Origin: Veillonellaceae bacterium SB90
Lineage (GTDB): Bacteria; Bacillota; Negativicutes; Selenomonadales; Selenomonadaceae
Assembly (NCBI GenBank): GCA_902364065.1
Contig: CABJCJ010000009.1
Span: forward strand, 1 to 64,000
DNA: 64,000 nucleotides
Reading direction: 5' to 3'
Part shown: positions 30,700 to 39,442 of the stretch, piece by piece
Numbering within the stretch: the first letter of the stretch is position 1
How the letters are laid out: the number at the start of each line of letters is the position of its first letter
Program-made: the position numbers and the translations under genes
Notes under the pieces: model-generated
The model's database searches: none
What the model was told of the DNA's origin: nothing
Seen by the model: only the letters and a program-made list of their open reading frames with translations

Positions 30700-32198
30700 T
30701 GCGAAACGTTCCCTTCTGCCAACTCACTCGCCACTTCCTCTGCACTGGCCGTGGAAGCAGCTGCCTTCACCTCGTTCTCTGCCTTTTTTGCGAGCCCCTT
30801 CGTATCTGTATCGGTCCTGGCGCCTTTCGGCTCCACGGGTTCCTGCAGGACAGACTGCGCAGCCGCTGCGGCAGGAGTGTCAACGGGTGCATATTTATCC
30901 ATCCGCGCTGCTGCGGCCTGCTCGCTGTCGTTGAGGCCGATGCCCATGGCATTCTCCACCGTCGCCTTGTAGCGCGCATAATCGTACTCCGCACTGATGT
31001 AATTGAGGCGTGCCGTCGACAAGGCTTCCTGCGCATCGATGATATCGAGCATGAGGCCTTCACCTGCGCGATACTTCTCCCGTGCGATGAAGTAATCTTC
31101 CTCGGCCTGCTTGACGGCATCGCCGGTGGAATTGAAGCGTTTCTCCGCTTCACGCATGTTGTAATACGCCTGACGGACCGAGAGATCGATATCCTCCTTG
31201 TCCTTGTCGAGCGTCAGTTTTGCAATATCACGCTGGTTCTCAGCCGCCGTCACCTGCGCGCGCGTCACGCCGCTGTCGAAGATGTTCCAGCTCAGCGTCA
31301 GGCCGCCCGAAACACCGCGGCTGGAATCGCTGGACGGCTGGAAGCTGTTGTCGCCGCTGAGTCCGAGGTTGGCCTTGAGCGTTGGCAGATAGCCCGCTTT
31401 GGCAGCCTTGACGGCCTGATCCTGCTGATCGTATTTATACTGGTCGACGAGCAGATCCTTACGGTTGCGGTATGCGTAATCGATGCAGGAATCCATATCG
31501 ATGTCGAAACGGTCGTACGAGAAATCCGACGTGAGCGTCAGCGGCTCATTGCGGTCCATATTGATGTAATTGCGCAGCGAGGCCAGATCGACCTCATAGG
31601 CATTCTGCGCCTTGATGAGATCCTGCTGGGCATTGCTGAGCTCGACCGATGAACGGATGACATCGATGCGGGCCTTCGAACCGGCCGCGTAAAGCTGACT
31701 GACATTCGTGTAGTGATCCTGATACTTGTCGACGGTTTCCTGGCGCACATCCACGGTCCGGCGGGCTTCCAGCGCATCGTAATACGCCTTGATGACGTCG
31801 AGCTTGAGATTCTCGCGCTCGCGCTCCGTCGTGAGCTTCGACGCCTGCAGTCCAAGGTCGCTCTTCTTGATGTTGGCCTCATTGGCTCCGCCCGTGTAGA
31901 GCGGCAGGGAACCGCTCACGCCCAGACTGTTCGAGGAGCTCTGTTCCTGCCCATTCTTCTTGCTGCCAGAGAGCGAATCCGAAGCAGAAACCGAAATTCC
32001 GTTCTGACCCTTGGCCTCGTCGAGTGCCGCCTGCGAGGCAATCTCATCCTTCTGCGTGATCCGCAGCCCTGTGTTCTGTGACAATGCCATATCAATGGCA
32101 TCCTGCAACGACAGATCGGCACACCAGCCATGCGGCGCGCCCAGGAACATCGCGCCCAGAAGCAGCGCGGCTGTCTTGCCATGACATCTTTCCTTCAT
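30696..32198 (-). CDS. TolC family outer membrane efflux protein
   Basis: A 500-residue outer-membrane channel. Signal peptide about 1-26 ('GKTAALLLGAMFLGAPHGWC'), then two OEP repeats with long helices ('SLQDAIDMALSQNTGLRI' and 'YRNRKDLLVDQYKYDQQDQ') and a variable C-terminal tail rich in Ala and charged residues. Its presence shows an outer membrane. First gene of the export operon; the start at 32198 follows GGAGGAC. Upstream (32251-32359) are several inverted repeats that probably bind a regulator. Confidence 0.92.
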   Translation of the reverse strand: MKERCHGKTAALLLGAMFLGAPHGWCADLSLQDAIDMALSQNTGLRITQKDEIASQAALDEAKGQNGISVSASDSLSGSKKNGQEQSSSNSLGVSGSLPLYTGGANEANIKKSDLGLQASKLTTERERENLKLDVIKAYYDALEARRTVDVRQETVDKYQDHYTNVSQLYAAGSKARIDVIRSSVELSNAQQDLIKAQNAYEVDLASLRNYINMDRNEPLTLTSDFSYDRFDIDMDSCIDYAYRNRKDLLVDQYKYDQQDQAVKAAKAGYLPTLKANLGLSGDNSFQPSSDSSRGVSGGLTLSWNIFDSGVTRAQVTAAENQRDIAKLTLDKDKEDIDLSVRQAYYNMREAEKRFNSTGDAVKQAEEDYFIAREKYRAGEGLMLDIIDAQEALSTARLNYISAEYDYARYKATVENAMGIGLNDSEQAAAARMDKYAPVDTPAAAAAQSVLQEPVEPKGARTDTDTKGLAKKAENEVKAAASTASAEEVASELAEGNVSQ

Positions 32199-32250
32199 GA
32201 AATCTTGTCCTCCTCGAACCAATCAAACTATGATATTCTCTCTTTTTTTC

Positions 32251-32359
32251 GGTATGATAATGAAATTATGTCAACTTCTTCCATCATACCACATTTCCTG
32301 GTATTGCCATAGATTCATCATACGGGTATGATAGGATAATAGCGTTATCATTATCCTAT
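32251..32359. promoter_or_regulatory. Cluster of inverted repeats before the TolC operon
   Basis: GGTATGAT (32251-32258) and ATCATACC (32283-32290) are inverted copies; ATCATAC-GG-GTATGAT is a compact palindrome (32317-32332); ATAGGATAAT-N9-ATTATCCTAT (32331-32359) is a perfect 10-base inverted repeat. The heptamer GTATGAT thus occurs four times in about 80 bases between the divergent tolC and recQ genes. A TTGACA (minus strand, 32269-32274) lies between two copies. No regulator gene is adjacent. Confidence 0.6.
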
Positions 32360-32466
32360 GATTGTATTAGACATACATTAAAGGAATATCTAAACATATC
32401 GCACATGATTTTCATATTCATTTCTAATACATTTGTTCCCACGCTATCCAGACAGGAGGTATTGTG

Positions 32467-34263
32467 ATGAGCGATCCATACTTTGAGAAAGCCCGGGAAC
32501 TCCTGCGCCATTATTACGGCTATCCATCGTTCCGCCCAGCGCAGGAGCCCGTCATACGCAGCCTGCTCCACGGCCGCGACACTGTGGCCGTCATGCCGAC
32601 GGGCGCGGGGAAATCCATCTGTTTCCAGATTCCCGCACTGATTTTTCCCGGCCTGACGCTCGTGATTTCCCCATTGATTTCCTTGATGAAGGATCAGGTC
32701 GACGACCTTGTCGAGCAGGGCATTCCCGCCACCTTCCTCAACAGTTCCCTTTCCCCTTCCGAGGCCGATGAGCGCCTGCACGGCATGGAGCAGGGCCGTT
32801 ACAAGCTCGTCTACATCGCACCGGAACGGCTGGATACGAGTTACTTCCAGCATATCGTCGAGCGGCAGCCCATCTCGATGGTCGCCGTCGATGAAGCACA
32901 CTGTCTCTCCCAGTGGGGCCACGATTTCCGGCCGAGCTACCGCCAGATTGCACCATTCATCGTGGCCCTGCCGCGCCGTCCGCTCGTCGCCGCCTTCACG
33001 GCAACGGCCACGCCGGAGGTCCGCGACGACATCATCGCCCTGCTGGGCCTCGTGCATCCCGATGTCCACGTCACGGGCTTTGACCGCCCCAATCTCTACT
33101 TCGAAGTGCGCCGCGGAGAGGACAAGAAGCGCTTCGTCGAGCGCTACCTCCGGAAGCACCCGCATGAAGCCGGCATCATCTACGCGGCCACACGCAAGGA
33201 AGTGGATGCGCTCTACAGCCTGCTCGCGAGGAAGCACCTGGCGGTCGGACGCTATCATGCAGGCCTCAGCGATGCAGAACGCGAGAAAGCGCAGGACGAC
33301 TTCCTCTACGACAACGTACAGGTCATCGTCGCGACGAATGCCTTCGGCATGGGCATCGACAAGAGCAACGTGCGCTTCGTCATCCACTACAACATGCCGC
33401 GCAGCATCGAAGCCTATTATCAGGAAGCCGGACGCGCGGGCCGCGACGGCGAGCCCGGCACCTGCATCCTGCTCTTCTCCCCGCAGGATACGATGACGCA
33501 GAAGTATCTCATCGACGTTTCGACGGAAGATGACGAGCGCAAGCGCTACAATCTCGGCCGCCTGCAGAAGATGGTCGATTACTGCCATACCCCCGAATGC
33601 CTGCGCCATTTCATCATTCACTACTTCGGCGAAACAGGCGGTGATGCGGCGTGCGGCAACTGCGGCAACTGCAGGGCCGGCCTGGAGAAATGCGATGTGA
33701 CCATCGATGCCCAGAAGGTCTTCTCCTGCGTCTACCGCATGCACGAACGCTTCGGCCTGACACTCGTCGCACAGGTGCTCAAGGGCTCCGCCAACAGCCG
33801 CGTGCGCGAGCTGCACCTCGACAAACTGTCCACTTACGGCCTCATGAAGGAGCGCAGCATCCCCGACATCAAGCTGCTCATCCAGCGCTTCATCGCGACC
33901 GATTACCTTGGCCTAACGGAAAGCCGCTATCCTGTCGTCGTGCTGAAGCCGCCAGCCTACGATGTGTTGCGCGGCAGGGCACAAGTCTTTCAGGCCGTGC
34001 CGCATGAAGAAGAAGCCGCCGTATCCGAAGATACGGGTCTCTTTGAAGAATTGCGCGCGCTGCGCAAATCCATCGCCATGCGCGATCGCATCCCGCCCTA
34101 CCTTGTCTTCTCCGACGCCACGCTGCGCGACATGTGCGAGCGGCTGCCCCAGACGGCGGAGGAGATGCGCGAAGTCAGAGGCATCGGCGAGCACAAGCTC
34201 AAAAAATACGGCGATGATTTTCTCGCCTGCCTGCTGGCGTACACGAAGAAGCAGCATGCCTGA
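32467..34263 (+). CDS. recQ: ATP-dependent DNA helicase RecQ
   Basis: The 598-residue helicase has a superfamily 2 core with Walker A 'MPTGAGKSICFQIPAL' and DEAH ('VAVDEAHCLSQWGHDFR'), the aromatic-rich loop included, motif VI 'QEAGRAGRDGEPG', a zinc-binding RQC part with Cys at 'CRHF', 'CGNCGNC', and one HRDC domain near the end ('FEELRALRKSIAMRDRIPPY'). It unwinds 3'-to-5' in recombination and fork repair. AGGAGGT lies 6 bases before the ATG at 32467; an in-frame GTG at 32464 is less likely. Divergent from tolC. Confidence 0.96.
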   Translation: MSDPYFEKARELLRHYYGYPSFRPAQEPVIRSLLHGRDTVAVMPTGAGKSICFQIPALIFPGLTLVISPLISLMKDQVDDLVEQGIPATFLNSSLSPSEADERLHGMEQGRYKLVYIAPERLDTSYFQHIVERQPISMVAVDEAHCLSQWGHDFRPSYRQIAPFIVALPRRPLVAAFTATATPEVRDDIIALLGLVHPDVHVTGFDRPNLYFEVRRGEDKKRFVERYLRKHPHEAGIIYAATRKEVDALYSLLARKHLAVGRYHAGLSDAEREKAQDDFLYDNVQVIVATNAFGMGIDKSNVRFVIHYNMPRSIEAYYQEAGRAGRDGEPGTCILLFSPQDTMTQKYLIDVSTEDDERKRYNLGRLQKMVDYCHTPECLRHFIIHYFGETGGDAACGNCGNCRAGLEKCDVTIDAQKVFSCVYRMHERFGLTLVAQVLKGSANSRVRELHLDKLSTYGLMKERSIPDIKLLIQRFIATDYLGLTESRYPVVVLKPPAYDVLRGRAQVFQAVPHEEEAAVSEDTGLFEELRALRKSIAMRDRIPPYLVFSDATLRDMCERLPQTAEEMREVRGIGEHKLKKYGDDFLACLLAYTKKQHA

Positions 34264-34285
34264 CAGCCAACCCATAAAAACAGAA

Positions 34286-34326
34286 AACGGCGCTGCCGCG
34301 CGGATTCTCCGCACGGCAGCGCCGTT
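34286..34326. terminator. Bidirectional terminator between recQ and ctpA
   Basis: A 13-base perfect stem AACGGCGCTGCCG with its complement; the minus side is followed by TTCTGTTTTT. Confidence 0.85.
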
Positions 34327-34361
34327 CTCTTATCTGTACGCTTGTGCTGCGCCAGATCGCA

Positions 34362-35510
34362 TCACTGCATCTTCTCACGCAGGACCTCTTCGGCCTTTTC
34401 AAGCTGTACATCCGTCGTATCGCCCGACTGAAAGTCGATCGCGACATCCGGCTCGATGCCGATGCCGTCGATGCAGCGGCCGTTCGGCGTGTAATACTTG
34501 GCAATCGTGAGCTTCAAGGCGTCGTTGTGGAACATCGGCATGACGACCTGTACCGAGCCCTTGCCGTAAGACTTTGTGCCCACGATGGTCGCCGCCCCCG
34601 TATCCTGCAGGGCCCCTGCCAAGATCTCGGACGCACTGGCACTGTTGCCATCGATGAGGACCACGATCGGATACTTCTCTTTCTCAAGTTTCGACTCGTG
34701 GACTTCCTTCGAGCCGTCGCGCTCGACAACGGATACGATGGGCCCCTTCGGCACTACCATATTCGCGATGTTGACGCAGCTCGTCACGAGGCCGCCGGGA
34801 TTCTCGCGCAGATCGATGATGAGCCCCTTCATGCCCTGCGCCTCGAGCTCATCGTAAGCCGCCTTGAATTCCTTGTCCGTGTTCTCGCTGAACGAGGCGA
34901 TGCGGATATAGCCCATGCCGTCCGCGAGCATCTTCCCCTTGGCCGTCTCGATCTTGATGGTCGCGCGCTCGATATCGTAATCGCTCTCGCTGCCATCGCG
35001 GCTGATGGTCAATGTGACATGCGTGCCAACCTCGCCGCGAATGTGCATGGCGACCTCTTCCGACTGCAGTTCTGACACCGGCGTGCCGTCAACAGCCATG
35101 ATCTCATCGCCGGCGGCAAGCCCCGCCTTCTCGCCCGGCGTATCGGGCAGAACCGAGATGATCGTGACCTTGTTGTCCTTGAAGCCCATGGTCACGCCGA
35201 TGCCGCCGAATTCGCCCTCGGTGTGTTCCTTGAGCTGCTGGTACATATCGGCCTTCATGTAAATGGAGTGCGGATCCCCGAGCGACTGCACCATGCCGGA
35301 AATCGCGCCGTCCATCAGCTGGGAATCATCGACCTCATTGACATAGCGCGCCTCGATGAAATGCTTGACGCCGAAGAAGCGCGCGAGGTCGCCAGCCTGC
35401 CGGACGTTTATGCCCAGGGCAAAACAGAGGCCGCCGATGGTCAGGCAGGCAGAGACGAGGGCCGTCACGACGATGCCGATGATGATTTTTTTCTTGCTCA
35501 TGTAATACAT
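34362..35510 (-). CDS. C-terminal processing peptidase (S41, CtpA-like)
   Basis: A 382-residue exported protease. N-terminal signal anchor about 5-30 ('KKKIIIGIVVTALVSACLTI'), a PDZ domain ('GVTMGFKDNKVTIISVLPDTPGEKAGLAAGDEI' in part), and the S41 core with catalytic Ser in 'DGNSASASEILAGAL' and Lys in 'TKSYGKGSVQ'. It trims periplasmic or wall-associated proteins; homologues degrade peptidoglycan hydrolases, which fits the ftsEX-envC neighbours. Three near ATGs exist; 35510 has AAGGA at nine bases. It is 21 bases from the envC-like gene. Confidence 0.93.
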   Translation of the reverse strand: MYYMSKKKIIIGIVVTALVSACLTIGGLCFALGINVRQAGDLARFFGVKHFIEARYVNEVDDSQLMDGAISGMVQSLGDPHSIYMKADMYQQLKEHTEGEFGGIGVTMGFKDNKVTIISVLPDTPGEKAGLAAGDEIMAVDGTPVSELQSEEVAMHIRGEVGTHVTLTISRDGSESDYDIERATIKIETAKGKMLADGMGYIRIASFSENTDKEFKAAYDELEAQGMKGLIIDLRENPGGLVTSCVNIANMVVPKGPIVSVVERDGSKEVHESKLEKEKYPIVVLIDGNSASASEILAGALQDTGAATIVGTKSYGKGSVQVVMPMFHNDALKLTIAKYYTPNGRCIDGIGIEPDVAIDFQSGDTTDVQLEKAEEVLREKMQ

Positions 35511-35531
35511 TTGATCCATTCCTTATCTTTC

Positions 35532-36707
35532 TCACAAATAGGAATACGGGCTGACGGGCTCGCCGTTCCGGCGCACCTCGAAATGACAGTGCGGTCCGGT
35601 GGAATTGCCTGTCGAGCCGCAGTAGGCAATGGTCTGTCCCTGGCTCACGGACTGCCCTTCGGAAACAGCCAGCGACTGATTGTGACCGTAGAGCGTCGTG
35701 ATGCCGCCGCCATGATTGATGATGACGGCGTTGCCGTAGCCGGAAATCCAGCCCGCATACTCGACCGTACCGCTCTGCGCCGCATGGACGCTCTGGCCGT
35801 AATCACCGCCGATATCGACGCCGCTGTGGAAGCGCTGCGAGCCGGTGATCGGGTGAACCCGCCAGCCGAATTCCGACGTGACGGGCCCGGAAATGGGCCA
35901 GATCATCGCGCCGGACCCCGACGCCTGCACGCCGCCATCGCCGCGCTCACGGATCATCGCACCGACCTGGCGCGAGGCCGCCATGAGTTCCTCATACTGC
36001 TGATCGATGAGGGCCTTATCCGTCTTGAGGCGTTCGATGAGCGCCTGCTGACGGCCGACCTTTTCCTCCATGTCCAGCCGTGCCTTATGCGCCCGGCTTT
36101 CCTGTTCCGCCTGCGTCTCCCGGTCCTTTTCAAGCTCGGCCTGCGCCAGCTCCAGCTGATCCTTGACGGCGGCGACCTCGGTCACGAGGTTGTAATCGCG
36201 CCGGATGATACGCTTCAGAAGGTCCATGCGCGTCATCAGGTCGTTGAAATCCTTGGCCCCGAAGAGTACGTCGAGATACGAGATCTGACCGTGGATGTAA
36301 ATATCGCGCACGCGTTTGCCGAGTGCCTGCCGCTTGTCGTCGTAATCCTTCTGCAGTCCCTGCAGCGTATCTTCATTCTCCTTCATGCGCACTTCCGTCG
36401 CGTCGAGCTCAGCCTTGAGCGCCTGATGCTCCTTGACGGCCGCATCGGCCGCTTCATCGATGGCCCGCTTTTCCTCCGAAACGTTGTCGATCTTCTGCTG
36501 CAATTCATTGCTCTGGCGCAGCTTGCCGGCAGCCTGATCCTCGTAGCTCTCGCCGTTATTGGTCAGCGCCGCCGCAGACAAGGCCGCCGGCTGCAGGAGG
36601 AGGCAGACTGCAAGGCAGACGCCTGTCCCTCGCTGCCGCCAGGCTTTCCATACATGCTGATGCACGTGACACACTCCCATCTTTCCTGTCCCTTTCCCGC
36701 CTGTCAT
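35532..36707 (-). CDS. EnvC-like murein hydrolase with coiled coil and M23 domain
   Basis: A 391-residue exported protein. A hydrophobic signal region about 28-48, long coiled coil about 50-260, and a LytM/M23 domain (about 285-391). The zinc motif is complete: 'HSGVDIGG' (HxxxD) and 'GPHCHFE' (HxH), so it is probably an active endopeptidase, unlike E. coli EnvC, whose LytM domain is degenerate and only activates amidases. The coiled coil should bind FtsX. Start at 36707 overlaps the ftsX stop region (TGAATG); an ATG at 36680 is an alternative. Confidence 0.92.
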   Translation of the reverse strand: MTGGKGTGKMGVCHVHQHVWKAWRQRGTGVCLAVCLLLQPAALSAAALTNNGESYEDQAAGKLRQSNELQQKIDNVSEEKRAIDEAADAAVKEHQALKAELDATEVRMKENEDTLQGLQKDYDDKRQALGKRVRDIYIHGQISYLDVLFGAKDFNDLMTRMDLLKRIIRRDYNLVTEVAAVKDQLELAQAELEKDRETQAEQESRAHKARLDMEEKVGRQQALIERLKTDKALIDQQYEELMAASRQVGAMIRERGDGGVQASGSGAMIWPISGPVTSEFGWRVHPITGSQRFHSGVDIGGDYGQSVHAAQSGTVEYAGWISGYGNAVIINHGGGITTLYGHNQSLAVSEGQSVSQGQTIAYCGSTGNSTGPHCHFEVRRNGEPVSPYSYL

Positions 36708-37584
36708 TCAGACCTTCAGGAAGCGCTTGAGCGAAATGGTCGACCCCAGGGCTCCGATAAAAATGCCGGCTGCGAGGATGCCAAGCGTCACGTAATTCAT
36801 GAACGGATACTGTGGCATCAGCGGGAAAAAGGCCAGCGTATCGTAAATCTTGGCCGTCATGGCCGCATAGAAACTCCGAAGCACCAGAGCTGCGAGCAGG
36901 CCGCCGGCAAAGCCCATGACGACGCCCTCGAGCAGGAACGGCCAGCGGATGAACCAGTCCGTCGCGCCCACGTACTTCATGATGGCGATTTCCTTGCGCC
37001 GCGCGAAGACGGTGAGCCGGATGGTATTCGAGATGATGAAAAGTGTCGCACCGCACAGGAGCACCATGAGCACGAGGCCGAAAATCCGGATGAGTCGCGT
37101 GATGTCAAAGAGGTGCGTGGCGACATCCTGCCCGTAACGGGCCTCCTCCACGCCCTCAAGCTGCCCGATGGTCCCGGCGGCCGTCTCGACGAAGGCCGGA
37201 TCAGCAACCGTCACTTCAAAAGAATCGGGCAGCGGATTCTCGTCGCCGAGCGCATCGAGCAGGTAGCCCTGTTCGCCCAGACGCTCCCGCAGGCGCTTCT
37301 CCGCCTCTGTCTTGTCAACATACGTGACCGTATCGATGCCCGCAAGACCTTCGATGTCCTGCTGCAGCGTTCCCTTGCCAGCTTCCGTCAGGCCGTCTTC
37401 CAAATAGACGCTGATCTGCACCTGGGATTCCAGCGTCGAGGCCAGGCGGTTCATATTGAGCACGAGCAGCAAAAAGACGCCGAGCACGAACAGGGAAACC
37501 GTGACCGTGCCGATGGACGCAAAAGTCATCCAGTTATTGCGCTTGAGCGAGCGGAATACCTCCTGGATGAAATACTCGCTGGTC

Positions 37585-37595
<11 letters not shown>
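36708..37595 (-). CDS. ftsX: Cell division protein FtsX
   Basis: A 295-residue permease-like protein with four helices: 'NNWMTFASIGTVTVSLFVLG' near the N-terminus, an extracellular loop domain (about 50-165), and three helices in the C-terminal half. FtsX transmits ATP cycles of FtsE to wall hydrolases outside. The start overlaps the end of ftsE by 11 bases; I chose the ATG at 37595 behind GAGGAGGA. Confidence 0.94.
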
Positions 37596-38271
<676 letters not shown>

Positions 38272-38312
38272 GAATGAAATTCCTCCAGCTATCCCAATAC
38301 TAAGATGCACAA

Positions 38313-38337
38313 AAGAGGACCCCGGCGGAGTCCTCTT
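38313..38337 (-). terminator. Terminator of csaB
   Basis: AAGAGGAC/GTCCTCTT stem with a nine-base loop and TTTT on the minus strand, separating csaB from ftsE. Confidence 0.8.
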
Positions 38338-38347
38338 GCGATTGTTC

Positions 38348-39442
38348 TCAATCCTCTATGAGGTTCAATGCCAGCTCCGCATTGCGCGCCGCGAGGCTGC
38401 GCAGCACCGACAGCAGCTCGGCATTCTTCCTGCGGAAGGCAGCCTTGTCATGCCATTTGCGGCGCACTTCCCGCATGAGCTCGTCAGCGGTGATCGTATC
38501 CAGACTGCCGGCCGGCTGCTCCCCGATGGAATCCAGGAAACGGTCAATCTTCGGATCATACGAGATGCCGATCATCGGCACGCCCATGACACCGGCAAAG
38601 ATCAATGCGTGCAGGCGGATGGCAATCATCAAATCCATATTGCCGACAAGCGACAGGAACTCACTCGTCGTATACTCATCGTTGAGCACCGTGCACGGCT
38701 CCTTCGTCAGGGCTGCAATGGACTTGGCAGCCCGCACGTCCTCCGGGAACTGCATGGGCAGGAAGACCACACGGGCCGAGAGCTCACGCACGATGCGGTC
38801 GGATACCTCCGCCATGACCTCCTTGAAATGCGTCTCATGCTGCCAGTCGCGGACGGAAATGCCGACTACCGGCTTTGCCCCATCGGCGTGATAGGCATGA
38901 AAGATGGCCCGCCCTGCCGCCTGGTCGACAGGATGGATGGCCAATACGGGGTCCGCCGTGCACTCGATCACGGGCTTCGTGATGCCGAGGCGCGAAAGTT
39001 CCGCGAGCGACCCCTTGTCGCGCACGGTGATGAGATTGACGCGGTTGCCGATCACGCGCATGGCGGATTCTGCGAGCCTGCCAATGATGGGGCCTATCCC
39101 CTGTGCATAGAGCATGACCTTCTTGCCCATGAGCAGAGCCAGGAAGATGATGGCCAGGTAATAATAGAGACTCCGGCGGCTCGTGACATTCTGCAGGAGG
39201 CTGCCACCGCCGCTTATGAGCATGTCCGCGTGATAGAGTTCCCGGATAATCGCAGGGATACGGAGCCAGGAAACGGAGTCGACGCCATGGCGGCGGCTTG
39301 TATCAGCAGGATTTGCCGAGATCACCGTGATATGAAGTTTTGGGTCGAGATCCCCCAGAACCTCGAGCATGGCGGCCAGCATGGCCTCATCCCCGGCATT
39401 CTTGGAGCCGTAATATCCCGATACGACAATCCGTTTCTCCAT
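38348..39442 (-). CDS. csaB: Polysaccharide pyruvyl transferase CsaB
   Basis: The 364-residue protein starts 'KRIVVSGYYGSKNAGDEAML', and 'GGGSLLQNVTSRRSLYYYL' and 'RLHALIFAGVMGVPMIGISYDPKI' are CsaB hallmarks (glycosyltransferase-B-like pyruvyl transferase). CsaB adds ketal pyruvate to a cell-wall polysaccharide that anchors SLH-domain proteins in Bacillus. What polysaccharide is modified in a diderm Firmicute is not known to me. The start overlaps the DUF5693 stop (TGATG). Confidence 0.93.
   Translation of the reverse strand: MEKRIVVSGYYGSKNAGDEAMLAAMLEVLGDLDPKLHITVISANPADTSRRHGVDSVSWLRIPAIIRELYHADMLISGGGSLLQNVTSRRSLYYYLAIIFLALLMGKKVMLYAQGIGPIIGRLAESAMRVIGNRVNLITVRDKGSLAELSRLGITKPVIECTADPVLAIHPVDQAAGRAIFHAYHADGAKPVVGISVRDWQHETHFKEVMAEVSDRIVRELSARVVFLPMQFPEDVRAAKSIAALTKEPCTVLNDEYTTSEFLSLVGNMDLMIAIRLHALIFAGVMGVPMIGISYDPKIDRFLDSIGEQPAGSLDTITADELMREVRRKWHDKAAFRRKNAELLSVLRSLAARNAELALNLIED

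Noticed and set aside
32356..33816. 486-codon open frame opposite recQ
   Set aside because: Shadow of the helicase gene; no motif and no ribosome-binding site.
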